Shown: positions 43,380 to 52,450, counted from the first letter of the stretch. The stretch is 64,000 bases of DNA from Bin22 sp965207275 (GCA_965207275.1 CBDBMH010000001.1:1116001-1180000); one strand, 5' to 3'. Program-made: numbers and translations. The notes: generated by a model from the letters alone, not told the origin.

Positions 43380-45269
43380 CCCAAATCCACCACCTAATGG
43401 GAGGAAAAGACCTCGTTGGAGCCAGCGGCAAAGCTGGCTATGATGGTTACGGGACAAACACAACCATCACCAACGAGGTGCAGTCATTATGCAACAGGGA
43501 GTCCTGCCATTCCAGTATGGGACGGAGCATCGCGCGGGGGGCATGACGGGGCTGTCGGGGTTGGCGGTCTATCTGGAAATGGCCGATGCGATGGGGCTGG
43601 GCGAGTCGATCCGGCGCTACGTGAAGGTCAAGGAGGGCGGACAGGGATGGACGGACCGGCAGATGGTCACCGCGCTGGTGCTGCTGAATCTGGCCGGTGG
43701 AGAAGGAGTGGACGACCTCCGGGTGCTGGAAGGGGACGAGGGTCTGGGCCGGATGTTGGGCCGGGTGGAGACGCACCGGCAGCGGGCTTGTGAGCGCCGG
43801 GAGGAGGGCAGCCGGTGGCGGGGCGGGCGGCGCCGCAGCGTCCCGTCTCCGTCGGCGGTGTTCCGGTACCTGGGCCGGTTCCACGACCCGGTTCAGGAGG
43901 AGGCCAGGCAGCCCCATACGGCGTACATACCCGCGCCCAGCGGCGCGCTGCGCGGGCTGGGGAAGGTCAACGCCGAGATGATGAGCTTCGTCCGGGACCA
44001 CCTGGAGCAGGAGCAGGCGACGCTGGACATGGACGCGACGCTGATCGAGACCTACAAGCAGGAGGCGCTGTACTGCTACCAGGGCTACAAGGCCTACCAG
44101 CCGATGGTCACCTACTGGGCCGAGGCGGACCTGGTGGTCCATTCGGAGTTCCGGGACGGCAACGTGCCAGCGGGGTTCGAGCAACTGCGGGTGTTGCGGG
44201 AGTCGCTGGCCCATCTGCCGGAGGGCGTGGTGAAGGTGATGCTGCGGTCGGACACGGCGGGGTACCAAGTTGAGTTGTTGCGGTACTGCGCCGAGGGGAG
44301 GGATGAGCGGTTCGGAGTGATCGAATTCGCGGTGGGGGCGGACGTCACGGAGGGGTTCAAGCGTGCGGCAGCCGAAGTGGAGGAGAGCCAGTGGCGCCGG
44401 TTGCCCCGGATGGTGGGGGAGTTGGCGGTGGAGACGGAACAGGAGTGGGCCGAGGTGGACTTCGTGCCCGATAGATTGGCTTATTCCAAGAATGATCCCG
44501 ACTACCGTTTCATAGCGGTCCGGGAGCCGCTGAGGCGGCCGCCGCTGCCGGGCATGGAGGATGACCTGGAGTTGTCGGTTCCGGCGATGGAGATGCCGGA
44601 CCGGGGCTGGTACAAGATCCGGGGGATAGTGACTAACCGGGAGCTACCGGGAGATGAGGTGGTGCGGTGGTACCGGGAGAGATGCGGGAAGGGCGAGGAG
44701 GTGCATGGTGTGCTGAAGGAGGACTTGGCTGGCGGGAGGCTGCCGTCGGGACAGTTCGGGGCCAACGCGGCCTGGTGGGCGATAGCGGCGCTGGCGTTCA
44801 ACCTGAACTCGGCGGTCAAGCAGTTGGCCCTGGGCGGTCAGTGGGTGAACAAGCGGCTCAAGGCGGTGCGCTTTGCTCTGATCAATCTGGCCGGACGGGT
44901 GGTCTGCCACGCCAGGAAGCTGCTGATCCGGCTGGCCCGGGGCCATCCATCCTTCCCGCTGCTGGCGGGAGCGCACCGGAGAATAGCGGCGCTGGCCCAC
45001 GGCCCACCCTGACCTGGGACGGTCTGCGCCACTACCGACGGGCATTCAAGCGACGGGGACTCCCGCCGTAGGGACACTGCGCCCTTCTCCAGGACCGGTT
45101 GGCATAGACCTCGCCCTGGCGTCGCCGGCCAACGCCCCAATATCCCCTTCCAGCGCCTACTCCTGCCACGCCAACCCACTGCCAACCTGTCAGCCGTCAG
45201 CCGATGCCCCAACCGGCCCAATCAAGGAGCCCCAAAACCATTTTTCTCCCATTAGGTGGTGGATTTGGG
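43380..45269 (+). mobile_element. IS1380-family insertion sequence, copy 2 (tandem)
   Basis: 1890 bp, apparently identical to copy 1 in all stretches compared. Separated from copy 1 by TCTAC (43375-43379) and followed by TCTAC at 45270. The offset between copies is exactly 1895 bp. The pair lies between the CoA-transferase and DUF2851 genes. Confidence 0.93.
43489..45012 (+). CDS. IS1380-family transposase, second copy
   Basis: 507 residues, identical in sequence to the protein encoded at 41594-43117, with the same DDE residues. The perfect identity shows that the tandem duplication or second insertion is recent. Nothing suggests inactivation. Confidence 0.93.
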   Translation: MQQGVLPFQYGTEHRAGGMTGLSGLAVYLEMADAMGLGESIRRYVKVKEGGQGWTDRQMVTALVLLNLAGGEGVDDLRVLEGDEGLGRMLGRVETHRQRACERREEGSRWRGGRRRSVPSPSAVFRYLGRFHDPVQEEARQPHTAYIPAPSGALRGLGKVNAEMMSFVRDHLEQEQATLDMDATLIETYKQEALYCYQGYKAYQPMVTYWAEADLVVHSEFRDGNVPAGFEQLRVLRESLAHLPEGVVKVMLRSDTAGYQVELLRYCAEGRDERFGVIEFAVGADVTEGFKRAAAEVEESQWRRLPRMVGELAVETEQEWAEVDFVPDRLAYSKNDPDYRFIAVREPLRRPPLPGMEDDLELSVPAMEMPDRGWYKIRGIVTNRELPGDEVVRWYRERCGKGEEVHGVLKEDLAGGRLPSGQFGANAAWWAIAALAFNLNSAVKQLALGGQWVNKRLKAVRFALINLAGRVVCHARKLLIRLARGHPSFPLLAGAHRRIAALAHGPP

Positions 45270-45442
45270 TCTACCCACGAGTGGGCGGCACCAGGCGCTT
45301 CAGGTGCTGATGGAATGCGCCATTGCCTCGATGGTTGGCGCCGCCGTCTCTTCAGCCGGAAGATGCGACCTCTCCCGGGCAAATCTATTCCCGGCTTCGC
45401 AGGTTGGTGATTCTTGGGGGGAAATCGTGGATAATAAGGACG

Positions 45443-46792
45443 ATGACGCTGCTGCTGGAACGAAAAGAAGAGTACGACTCCGGTGGGGAACTGCCCATAC
45501 CGGAGAAGGTATTGGCCCGCCTCTGGCAGAAGCGGGCGGCCCGCCAGCGGGAGTTCCGCACCGCCGCCGGCCGTCGGGTACGGGTGCTTTACCCGGGCCG
45601 GCCCGGGACCGCCGCCGGCCCGGATTTCCGCGACGCCCTGCTGGAGGTGGAAGGGCTGGGCCTGGTGCAGGGGGACGTGGAACTGCATGTGCGCCAGCAG
45701 GACTGGTACGCCCACGGCCACGCCGACGACCCCAACTACAACGGGGTGGTGCTGCACGCGGCCCTGGAGACGGACGCCCATACCAATACCAATGACACCA
45801 ATACCGGCAGGAGGCCCAGGCCCACCAACCTGCACAGCGGCCACCAGGCGCCGGTAATATCCCTGGCCAGCCTGCTGGAGGAGGACGCCCCCACCCCGGC
45901 CCTCTACCCGGGTGATGAGGAGGACGTAAACGGGAGCCTGTGGGCGTTGCTGGGCGCCAAGGGCTGGCCCCGTCCCGCCGGCGCGGAGGGCATGGGGCAA
46001 TTGCTGGACTTGGCCGGCGACGCCCGCTTCCGGGCCAAGGCGGCCGTTTTCGCCGCCCTGAACGGCGAACAGCCCCCCTCGCAAACCCTTTACGAGGGGT
46101 TGATGGAGGCCCTGGGGTACCGGGCCAACCGGCAGCCCTTCCTGAAGCTGGCCCAGGTCGCCCCTTGGAGCCCGTTGGCTGCCGAGGCATTGACCCATCC
46201 CGTTGGAGCGCGGGCAAACGTTATCGAGAACCGCCTGCTGCAGCTATCGGGCCTGGCGGAAAAGGGTCGGAGGCAAGTCTCCGGCTCCCACCGGCCCCCG
46301 GGCTACGGCCGGCCCCTGCGGGCGGAGGAGTGGCATACCTTCCGCGTGCGGCCCTCCAATCATCCCCGTCGCCGCATTGCCGGCGCGGCCGGGTTGCTGG
46401 ACCGCCTCATGCAAATGGATGGCGAGGGTGGAGCATCCGGGGAAGACGGCCTGAACCGGGCATCGGGCAGCCTGGTAGCCCTGGGGACGCCGGCCAAATT
46501 GACCGCCGCCCTGACCGTCAAGGGCGCGGAGGGAAGGGGCGCCGCCCTGGTGGGAGCAGGCCGGGCCCGGGACCTGGCCGTCAACGTAATTCTGCCCTTC
46601 CGCCACGCCCGGACCGACGACGGAGGCGCAAACAGCGCCGCCCTGGCCCTGTTCAGGAAGTTTCCGAAACTGCAGCCCAACGAAATCACCCGGGAGATGT
46701 CGGAGCAGCTGTTGACGACGGACTGGAGGGGTGTGGTCGACTCGGCCCGCCGCCAGCAGGGCCTCATTCACCTGCACCGCCAGTTGAATTAG
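45443..46792 (+). CDS. DUF2851 family protein
   Basis: 449 residues. N-terminal PIPEKVLARLWQKRAARQREF and VRVLYPGRPGTAAGPDFRDALLEVEG (cited as YPGRPGTAAGPDFRDALLE), then GDVELHVRQQDWYAHGHADD and PNYNGVVLHA, the family core with conserved Asp, Glu and His that recalls a nuclease-like site (PDFxxA...GDVExH). The remaining part is helical (EGLMEALGYRANRQPFLKLA; RPSNHPRRRIAGAAGLLDRL). Function unknown; the D-x(n)-E-x-H pattern suggests a PD-(D/E)xK-type relation, which is inference. ATG 45443 has AAGGA five bases upstream. The gene's upstream region is now the right end of the tandem IS. Confidence 0.87.
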   Translation: MTLLLERKEEYDSGGELPIPEKVLARLWQKRAARQREFRTAAGRRVRVLYPGRPGTAAGPDFRDALLEVEGLGLVQGDVELHVRQQDWYAHGHADDPNYNGVVLHAALETDAHTNTNDTNTGRRPRPTNLHSGHQAPVISLASLLEEDAPTPALYPGDEEDVNGSLWALLGAKGWPRPAGAEGMGQLLDLAGDARFRAKAAVFAALNGEQPPSQTLYEGLMEALGYRANRQPFLKLAQVAPWSPLAAEALTHPVGARANVIENRLLQLSGLAEKGRRQVSGSHRPPGYGRPLRAEEWHTFRVRPSNHPRRRIAGAAGLLDRLMQMDGEGGASGEDGLNRASGSLVALGTPAKLTAALTVKGAEGRGAALVGAGRARDLAVNVILPFRHARTDDGGANSAALALFRKFPKLQPNEITREMSEQLLTTDWRGVVDSARRQQGLIHLHRQLN

Positions 46793-46794
46793 CA

Positions 46795-46880
46795 ATTAAG
46801 AATTAAGAATTGAGAGTTGGGAAGGGTCTCTCAGGATTACTTGGTACCATTCTTAATTCTTAATTTTTAATTCGTAATTT
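46795..46880. repeat. AT-rich palindrome (AATTAAGAATTAAGAATT)
   Basis: Left arm AATTAAGAATTAAGAATT and right arm ATTCTTAATTCTTAATTTTTAATT (cited as ATTCTTAATTCTTAATT) frame a 35-base centre, between the stops of two convergent genes. A related element is at 51479-51579. It could act as a bidirectional terminator or be a small mobile palindrome. Confidence 0.75.
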
Positions 46881-47897
46881 CTACACCTCCACTATCAGGA
46901 CCCACATGGGGCCCTGGCCCACCTCGTAGGTACCGATGCGCTCCAGCGCCCCGCTGCCGTCGTCAATCCGGAAGGCGGCCAGCCGCCCCGACTCCAGTCC
47001 TGCCGAGTAGAGGTAACTGCCCGTGGGGTCGATGCCGAAGGCGCGGGGTACCTGTTCCGAGGGGGTCTGGCCCAGGGATGTCAGGCGTCCTCCGTCTCCC
47101 ACCGCGAAGCCGGCAATGCTGTCGTGGCCCCGGTTGGGGGCGTAGACGTACCTGCCGTTGGGGGTTATCTGGATCTGGGAGCAACTGTTCCTTTCCGCGA
47201 ATCCCTCGGGCAGGGTGGTGATGGTCTGGAAGGGGCTGAGGACGCCCGTGGCCGGGTCCAGGTTGTATCCCGTCACGCTGCACCCCTGCTCGTTGGATAC
47301 GTAGATGATGTCCCGGCTGGGGTGGAAACAGAAGTGGCGGGGGCCGTCCGGGTCGGCCGGGCTGACCCGGGGCGGGTCGTTGGGGGTGATGTGGCCCGTG
47401 TCCGGGTCAAATCGGAACTGGAAAATGGCGTTGGGGCCCGGGCCGGCGGCGATGTGGGGCACGTAGCCGTAGCGGTTGGTGGGGTCGGTCTGGAAGCAGT
47501 GGGCGCCGGTGCCCGTGGCCACCCACTCCACCGGCGGTCCGGCCACCGCGCCGTCGTCGCCGATGGCGTGGACAGCGGCATGGCCGGCGTTGTAGTAGGC
47601 TGTCAGCAGGTAGTTGCCGGCCCGGTCGGTGGACATGTAGCAGGGGTCCGATTCCAACCCCGCCGTCCCCACCAGTTCCAGGTCGCCGCTGCCTGCATCC
47701 AGCCGGAAGCTGGATACCTCCAGGTCATCCCGGCGCCCCACGTAAACGAACCTCCGGTCCGGGCTGGCGGTCATGGGCGCCGGGCGCCCGGGGGCCTCGG
47801 TCTCGCCCAGGGGTTCCAGGCTGCCGTTCGCGGAATTCAGGGCGAAGCGCAGCAGCTTGCCCTCGCCCGAAATGGAAACGTACATGTAGAAAGCCAT
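46881..47897 (-). CDS. lactonase-type seven-bladed propeller (6-phosphogluconolactonase-like, YbhE/Pgl)
   Basis: 338 residues, the size of the YbhE-like lactonase family. Marks: PMTASPDRRFVYVGRR, YMSTDRAGNYLLTAYYNAGH (cited as DRAGNYLLTAYYNAG), GTGAHCFQTDPTNRYGYVPH, GPRHFCFHPSRDIIYVSNEQ, QITPNGRYVYAPNRGHDSIA and FGIDPTGSYLYSAGLESG. In the family, an Arg/His pair in PRH and CHRGHD positions forms the active pocket. It likely hydrolyses 6-phosphogluconolactone or a related lactone in the cytoplasm; no signal is visible. ATG 47897 has GAGG seven bases upstream. Confidence 0.88.
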   Translation of the reverse strand: MAFYMYVSISGEGKLLRFALNSANGSLEPLGETEAPGRPAPMTASPDRRFVYVGRRDDLEVSSFRLDAGSGDLELVGTAGLESDPCYMSTDRAGNYLLTAYYNAGHAAVHAIGDDGAVAGPPVEWVATGTGAHCFQTDPTNRYGYVPHIAAGPGPNAIFQFRFDPDTGHITPNDPPRVSPADPDGPRHFCFHPSRDIIYVSNEQGCSVTGYNLDPATGVLSPFQTITTLPEGFAERNSCSQIQITPNGRYVYAPNRGHDSIAGFAVGDGGRLTSLGQTPSEQVPRAFGIDPTGSYLYSAGLESGRLAAFRIDDGSGALERIGTYEVGQGPMWVLIVEV

Positions 47898-48008
47898 CGC
47901 TTTACCTCGCCTGTAATTTCTGTAATTGCCGGTCCGATCGCCAGGTCGGGAATTCGGCGTGATTCTACCACACAAGGCCTTTTCATTCTTCGGATTCCCG
48001 CTCATCCT

Positions 48009-48204
48009 CAGGGCAATCGCGTTTTAAAGAATGTCATGCTGAGCGAAGTCGAAGCATCTGAATCCGTTCCTGCCTGGCAGGCCTTGGGACCCAGTCCACG
48101 ACTCTCAGCCAAGAGTCTAGACCCTTCGGCAAGCTCAGGGTGACATGACTCTTTGCTGCCGGTCCTGGGGCCATTTGAGGACGATTTATGACGCGATTGC
48201 CCTG
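48009..48204. mobile_element. MITE with 10-bp target duplication
   Basis: 196 bp. Inverted ends CAGGGCAATCGCGTTTTAAA (left) and, as reverse complement, CAGGGCAATCGCGTCATAAA (right); the first 13 bases match perfectly. The element is flanked by a perfect direct repeat CGCTCATCCT (47999-48008 and 48205-48214). The inside has the TGCTGAGCGAAGTCGAAGC / CTTCGGCAAGCTCAGGGTGA pair. No transposase is encoded, so it moves in trans. Confidence 0.85.
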
Positions 48205-48206
48205 CG

Positions 48207-48270
48207 CTCATCCTGAGCTTGTCGAAGGACACTCCCAAACTGTGTCGTGGTTCGACAAGCTCACCATTAG
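48207..48270. repeat. REP-like palindrome
   Basis: CATCCTGAGCTTGTCGAAGG (left) with GGTTCGACAAGCTCACC (right), loop about 22 bases; the same core as at 2.85, 17.87 and 38.78 kb, next to the MITE. Confidence 0.7.
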
Positions 48271-48374
48271 CGGAAAATCAAAAAGCCCGGTTCTACCACA
48301 GCGCCAGGGTGAGGTGACGCTCTTGCTGTGCTAATATTTCCGCTTACGCTGATCAGCCAAAGGAGAAGCAAGCT

Positions 48375-50333
48375 ATGCCTACCACAGCCCCCTACGGTTC
48401 CTGGAAGTCGCCCATAACCTCCGAGTCCATCGTGGCCGAAGCCGTCGGATTCGGCGGCGTCGCCCTGGATGGCGAGGACATCTACTGGCTGGAGTCCCGT
48501 CCCTCCGAGGGTGGCCGCAGGGTCATCGTGCGACGGACGCCCGATGGCGATACCGCCGACATGACGCCCCGGCCCTTCAACGTACGCACCCGGGTCCATG
48601 AATACGGCGAAGGCGACTTCACCGTGAATGACAACGTCATATATTTCACCAACTTCGACGACCAGCGCCTGTACCGGCAGGCAGTGGGTGGTGAACCGGA
48701 AGCGCTGACGCCCGAAGCCGACCCGGTCGGCGGGCTTCGCTACGCCGACTTCGTGGTGGACGTCGAACGAAACCGACTCATCTCCGTTCACGAAGACCAT
48801 ACGGGGGGCGGGCCGGAACCGGTCAACACCCTGGCCGCCGTGCCCCTGGGCGGCGGAGCGCCGGAAGTATTGGTCTCGGGAAGCGACTTCTACTCCGCGC
48901 CCCGGCTCAGCCCCGACGGCGCTCGCCTGGCGTGGCTTTCCTGGGACCACCCCAACATGCCCTGGGACGGCGTGGAGCTGTGGGTTGCCCCGGTGGCGCA
49001 GGACGGCTCGCTGGGCGTTGCCGAACCGGTGGCCGGGGCGGATGGGAGCCAGCCGATAGAATCCATCCTGCAACCCGCTTGGTCTCCCGACGACCTCCTC
49101 TATTTCGTATCCGACCGCACCAACTGGTGGAACCTGTACCGACGCGACGACGACGGTGGCGTGGCGTCGGTTACCGGGCCGCTGGAGCTGGAATTCGGCA
49201 AGCCTCACTGGGTATTCGGCGCCAATACCTACGGCTTCGCCTCGGCGGACCGAATCATCTGCGGGGCCAATGACCGGGGGACCTGGGGCCTTTATTCCCT
49301 GGATACCGGCAGCGGCCGCCTGGACCGCCTGGACCTGCCCTACACCGAGCTGGGGAGGGCAGACCTTAAGGTGGACCAGGGCCAGGCGGTCTTCGGAGCC
49401 GGTTCGCCCACCCTGCCCATTGCCATGCTGCGCCTGGACCTGGCCGACAACTCGGTGGAGAGCCTGCGCCGGGCCTCGGCCACCGCCATCGATCCCGGGT
49501 ACCTGTCCACGCCCCGGCCCGTGGAGTTTCCCACGGAAGGGGGACTCACCGCCCACGCCTTCTACTATCCGCCCCGCAACATGGACTATTCGGCCCCCGA
49601 AGGCGAGAAACCGCCCCTGCTGGTCAAGAGCCACGGCGGTCCCACGGCGGCGGCGCAGCAGGCCCTGAGTCTGTCCATCCAGTACTGGACCAGCCGGGGT
49701 ATTGGCGTACTGGACGTCAACTACGGGGGCAGCACCGGCTTCGGGCGGGAGTATCGGGACCGCCTGAAAGGCCGGTGGGGCATCGTGGACGTGGACGACT
49801 GCGTCAACGGCGCCCGCTACCTGGTGGCCCAGGGCGAGGCGGACGGCAACCGGCTGGCCATTGACGGGGGCAGCGCCGGCGGCTACTCCACCCTGGCGGC
49901 CCTGGCCTTCCGTGACGTGTTCGCGGCCGGCGCCAGCCACTACGGCGTCAGCGACCTGGCGGCCCTGACCCTGGACACTCACAAGTTCGAGTCGCGCTAC
50001 TTGGACAGCCTGGTCGGCCCCTATCCGGAGCGGGAGGACCTGTACCTGGAGCGATCCCCCATTCACCACACCGGCGGCCTGTCCTGCCCGCTGATTCTTT
50101 TCCAGGGCCTGGAGGACAAGATAGTGCCGCCCAGCCAGGCGGAGCTGATGTTCGAGGCGGTTCGGGCCAAGGGTCTCCCCTGCGCCTACATTCCCTTCGA
50201 AGGTGAGCAGCACGGCTTCCGCCGGGCCGAGAACATCCGCCGCGCGCTGGACGGGGAGCTGTATTTCTACTCCCGGGTCTTCGGTTTCGACCTGGCGGAG
50301 GAGGTGGAACCGGTGGACATCGAGAACCTTTAG
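48375..50333 (+). CDS. S9-family prolyl oligopeptidase
   Basis: 652 residues: beta-propeller (about 1-390) and a C-terminal alpha/beta hydrolase. Nucleophile Ser500 in DGGSAGGYST, catalytic Asp about 581 in GLEDKIVPPSQ, catalytic His613 in EGEQHGFRRAE. The propeller carries blade motifs such as SDFYSAPRLSPDGARLAWLS and ILQPAWSPDDLLYFVSDRTN. The signature RGIGVLDVNYGGSTGFGREY before the nucleophile marks the acylaminoacyl-peptidase (S9C) branch. It cleaves short peptides. ATG 48375 has AAAGGAGAAG upstream. It lacks a signal peptide, so a cytoplasmic location is likely. The next gene, nudC, begins 200 bp behind it. Confidence 0.93.
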   Translation: MPTTAPYGSWKSPITSESIVAEAVGFGGVALDGEDIYWLESRPSEGGRRVIVRRTPDGDTADMTPRPFNVRTRVHEYGEGDFTVNDNVIYFTNFDDQRLYRQAVGGEPEALTPEADPVGGLRYADFVVDVERNRLISVHEDHTGGGPEPVNTLAAVPLGGGAPEVLVSGSDFYSAPRLSPDGARLAWLSWDHPNMPWDGVELWVAPVAQDGSLGVAEPVAGADGSQPIESILQPAWSPDDLLYFVSDRTNWWNLYRRDDDGGVASVTGPLELEFGKPHWVFGANTYGFASADRIICGANDRGTWGLYSLDTGSGRLDRLDLPYTELGRADLKVDQGQAVFGAGSPTLPIAMLRLDLADNSVESLRRASATAIDPGYLSTPRPVEFPTEGGLTAHAFYYPPRNMDYSAPEGEKPPLLVKSHGGPTAAAQQALSLSIQYWTSRGIGVLDVNYGGSTGFGREYRDRLKGRWGIVDVDDCVNGARYLVAQGEADGNRLAIDGGSAGGYSTLAALAFRDVFAAGASHYGVSDLAALTLDTHKFESRYLDSLVGPYPEREDLYLERSPIHHTGGLSCPLILFQGLEDKIVPPSQAELMFEAVRAKGLPCAYIPFEGEQHGFRRAENIRRALDGELYFYSRVFGFDLAEEVEPVDIENL

Positions 50334-50536
50334 CTGGCGACCGAGTCTCTTCCCCCTTGATGGAGAAGGTCAGGATGGGGGTGAAGGCGGGCGGTTGACG
50401 TTTCCCCCTCACCCCCACCCTCTCCCACCAGGGACGAGGGAATCCGGCATTACGACCACCTGCCAATGCCCAGTTAGAATATTCGGGTCCATTCGTGTAT
50501 ATTCGTGGATAAATTTCCCATGGGGAGGCCCTGCAC

Positions 50537-51478
50537 ATGGACTTCTACCAGCACGTTTTCGCCGGAAATCCACTGGACCGAGGCGAGGTGGAGCGCCGGG
50601 ACGAGAACTGGATTGCCGATAAGGCCAAAGACCCGGCCAGCCGATTCCTGCCCATGCGTGGGCCGAACGTTCTGGTGAATGCAGCCGCCGCGGGCAACGG
50701 CGGTCCGGCCCTAGGCTGGTTGTCGTGGCCTGAACTGGAGCCCCACGTAACCGATGCCTCGCCCCTGCTGCTGGGAATGCAGGACGGCGCCACCTACTTC
50801 GCCATCGACCTGGGCGCCGAAGAGGCGGCCGCCGCCGCGGTGGAGGCCAAAGGCGGCTACCGGTTCGAGGAGGCCCGGGCCGCCGCCGAAAACCTCCTGA
50901 GCGGGCCGGAGGCCGGCATCATGGCCCAGGGGCGGGCCCAGGTGAACTGGCACAACCGCCACCGCTTCTGCTCGGTCTGCGGCCACCCTACCGTGGTGAA
51001 GCGGGGCGGCCAGAAGCGGGAATGCCCCGCCTGCCGGGCCGAGCACTTTCCTCGCACTGACCCGGTGATCATCATGCTGGTCCATGACGGAGAACGCTGC
51101 CTGCTGGGCCAGTCCCGGGGCCGCCTGCAGGCCATGAACCGCTACTCGGCCCTGGCCGGCTTCATGGACCAGGGGGAAGCTATCGAGGAGGCCGTGGCCC
51201 GGGAGGTTATGGAGGAGGCGGGAATCCGCGTCCGGAAGGTGAGGTACCACTCCTCCCAGCCCTGGCCCTTTCCGTCGTCGCTTATGATTGGCTGTCACGC
51301 CGAGGCCGACAGTACCGGCATCAACATGGACGATGAGGAGATGACCGACGTGCAGTGGTTCGAACGCTCCGAGGTCCTGCTGGCCCTGGAGGATAAGAGT
51401 GAAAGGCTGCGCCTGCCCGGTCCCATCGCCATCGCCCACCACCTGATCAGGGCCTGGGCCCACGGGGAAGTCAACTAA
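50537..51478 (+). CDS. nudC: NADH pyrophosphatase (Nudix hydrolase, NudC)
   Basis: 313 residues. The zinc ribbon is C-S-V-C-G...C-P-A-C, preceded by a NudC-type N-terminal domain. The Nudix box is GFMDQGEAIEEAVAREVMEE followed by AGI, with the canonical REVxEE catalytic Glu residues. The NudC signature S-Q-P-W-P-F-P-x-S (here SSQPWPFPSSLMIGCHAE) is intact. It hydrolyses NADH to NMNH and AMP and also removes NAD caps from RNA in some bacteria. ATG 50537 has GGGAGG at suitable spacing. An AT-rich palindrome follows the stop. Confidence 0.95.
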   Translation: MDFYQHVFAGNPLDRGEVERRDENWIADKAKDPASRFLPMRGPNVLVNAAAAGNGGPALGWLSWPELEPHVTDASPLLLGMQDGATYFAIDLGAEEAAAAAVEAKGGYRFEEARAAAENLLSGPEAGIMAQGRAQVNWHNRHRFCSVCGHPTVVKRGGQKRECPACRAEHFPRTDPVIIMLVHDGERCLLGQSRGRLQAMNRYSALAGFMDQGEAIEEAVAREVMEEAGIRVRKVRYHSSQPWPFPSSLMIGCHAEADSTGINMDDEEMTDVQWFERSEVLLALEDKSERLRLPGPIAIAHHLIRAWAHGEVN

Positions 51479-51579
51479 CAATTAAGAATCAAGAATTAGG
51501 AATTAAGAATGATATTCCGGATATCCCTTGCCAGGGTGCCTGGCAAAACTTTTCAGTTCTTAATTCCTAGTTCGTAATT
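51479..51579. repeat. AT-rich palindrome, second copy
   Basis: AATTAAGAATCAAGAATTAG with AATTAAGAATG on the left and TTCTTAATTCCTAGTTCGTAATT (cited as TTCTTAATTCCTAGTTCG) on the right; centre has GCCAGGGTGCCTGGC, a second small hairpin. Related to the element at 46795-46880. Confidence 0.7.
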
Positions 51580-51595
51580 CAAAGAGGGGTTGCTG

Positions 51596-52363
51596 ATGAC
51601 CACCACCGACTACTCGGCCCTGGACCGGCCGGACATTTCGATGAACGCCTTTTATCCCCGGCGCAACTGGACGTCCACCCCCTCCGGCGCCCAGGACTAT
51701 GCCATACCGGTCGCCGATGACATCAGCCTGTCCTGCCGTTTCTTTCCAGTGGGCCAGACGCAGCCCACCATCCTGTTCTTCTACGGCAACGGCGAGACGG
51801 CGGCGGACTATGACAACATTGCCCCCATTTACAACCAGGTAGGGGTGAACTTCTTCGTGGCCGACTACCGGGGGTACGGCCAGAGCGGCGGCCTGCCGTC
51901 CTTCAGCGCCATGCTGGCCGACGCCCACGTGGTCCGGGAGGAGGTGGCCCGGGTCCTGGAGGCCGGCGGGATTACCGACAGTCTATACGTCATGGGCCGG
52001 TCCATGGGCCGCCACGCCGCCTTCGAACTGGCCGCGAATAGCCCGGAGGGGACCCTGAAGGGAGTTGTCATTGAAAGCGGTCGGCCCATCCTGGGCAACT
52101 TCTGCCAGGGGCTGGACCCGACTTCGGCGGAGGTTCTGGAGGCCGGCTACCGGGCCAAGGTGGGCTCCATCAACCTGCCCGCCCTGGTAATTCACGGTGA
52201 ACTGGATACGCTGGCGCCGGTGGAACAAGCCCGGGAGATGTACGAGAGCTTTGCCTCGGAGCAGAAGCGCATCCTCACCATCCCCGGGGCCGGTCACAAC
52301 GACCTGTTGTACCGGGGAATCAACGAATACTTCATGGCAATACGGGAATTCGTGGGAGCCTAG
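51596..52363 (+). CDS. alpha/beta hydrolase
   Basis: 255 residues, cytoplasmic. Oxyanion region TILFFYGNGETAADYDN, nucleophile Ser136 in VMGRSMGRHAA (G-R-S-M-G), catalytic Asp in VIHGELDTLAP and His in PGAGHNDLL. The layout is close to the bem46/FrsA-like hydrolase group that accepts various esters. Substrate unknown. ATG 51596 has AGAGGGG seven bases upstream; a TTG two codons earlier is less likely. It ends just before the tRNA-Val gene on the other strand. Confidence 0.88.
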   Translation: MTTTDYSALDRPDISMNAFYPRRNWTSTPSGAQDYAIPVADDISLSCRFFPVGQTQPTILFFYGNGETAADYDNIAPIYNQVGVNFFVADYRGYGQSGGLPSFSAMLADAHVVREEVARVLEAGGITDSLYVMGRSMGRHAAFELAANSPEGTLKGVVIESGRPILGNFCQGLDPTSAEVLEAGYRAKVGSINLPALVIHGELDTLAPVEQAREMYESFASEQKRILTIPGAGHNDLLYRGINEYFMAIREFVGA

Positions 52364-52373
52364 TTGGTAGGGG

Positions 52374-52450
52374 TGGTGGGCGGTAGTGGACTCGAACCAC
52401 TGGCCTCTTGCGTGTCGAGCAAGTGCTCTAACCAACTGAGCTAACCGCCC
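52374..52450 (-). tRNA. tRNA-Val (anticodon GAC)
   Basis: Full cloverleaf on the minus strand: acceptor GGGCGGU/ACCGCCC, D arm with AGCUCAGUUGGUUAGAGC, anticodon stem CUUGC/GCAAG with loop UCGACAC (anticodon GAC), T arm AGUGG-UUCGAGU-CCACU. The discriminator A and CCA are encoded in the genome. 77 nt. It marks the border between the high-GC core and the accessory region, but its 3' end faces the core side. Confidence 0.95.

Larger units (their letters stand above)
47999..48374. other. intergenic region with MITE and REP palindrome
   Basis: About 376 bases between divergent lactonase and S9-peptidase genes, almost wholly made of the MITE (48009-48204) with its target duplication and a REP-like palindrome (48207-48270). 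The S9 peptidase promoter should lie in the last 100 bases. Confidence 0.6.
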
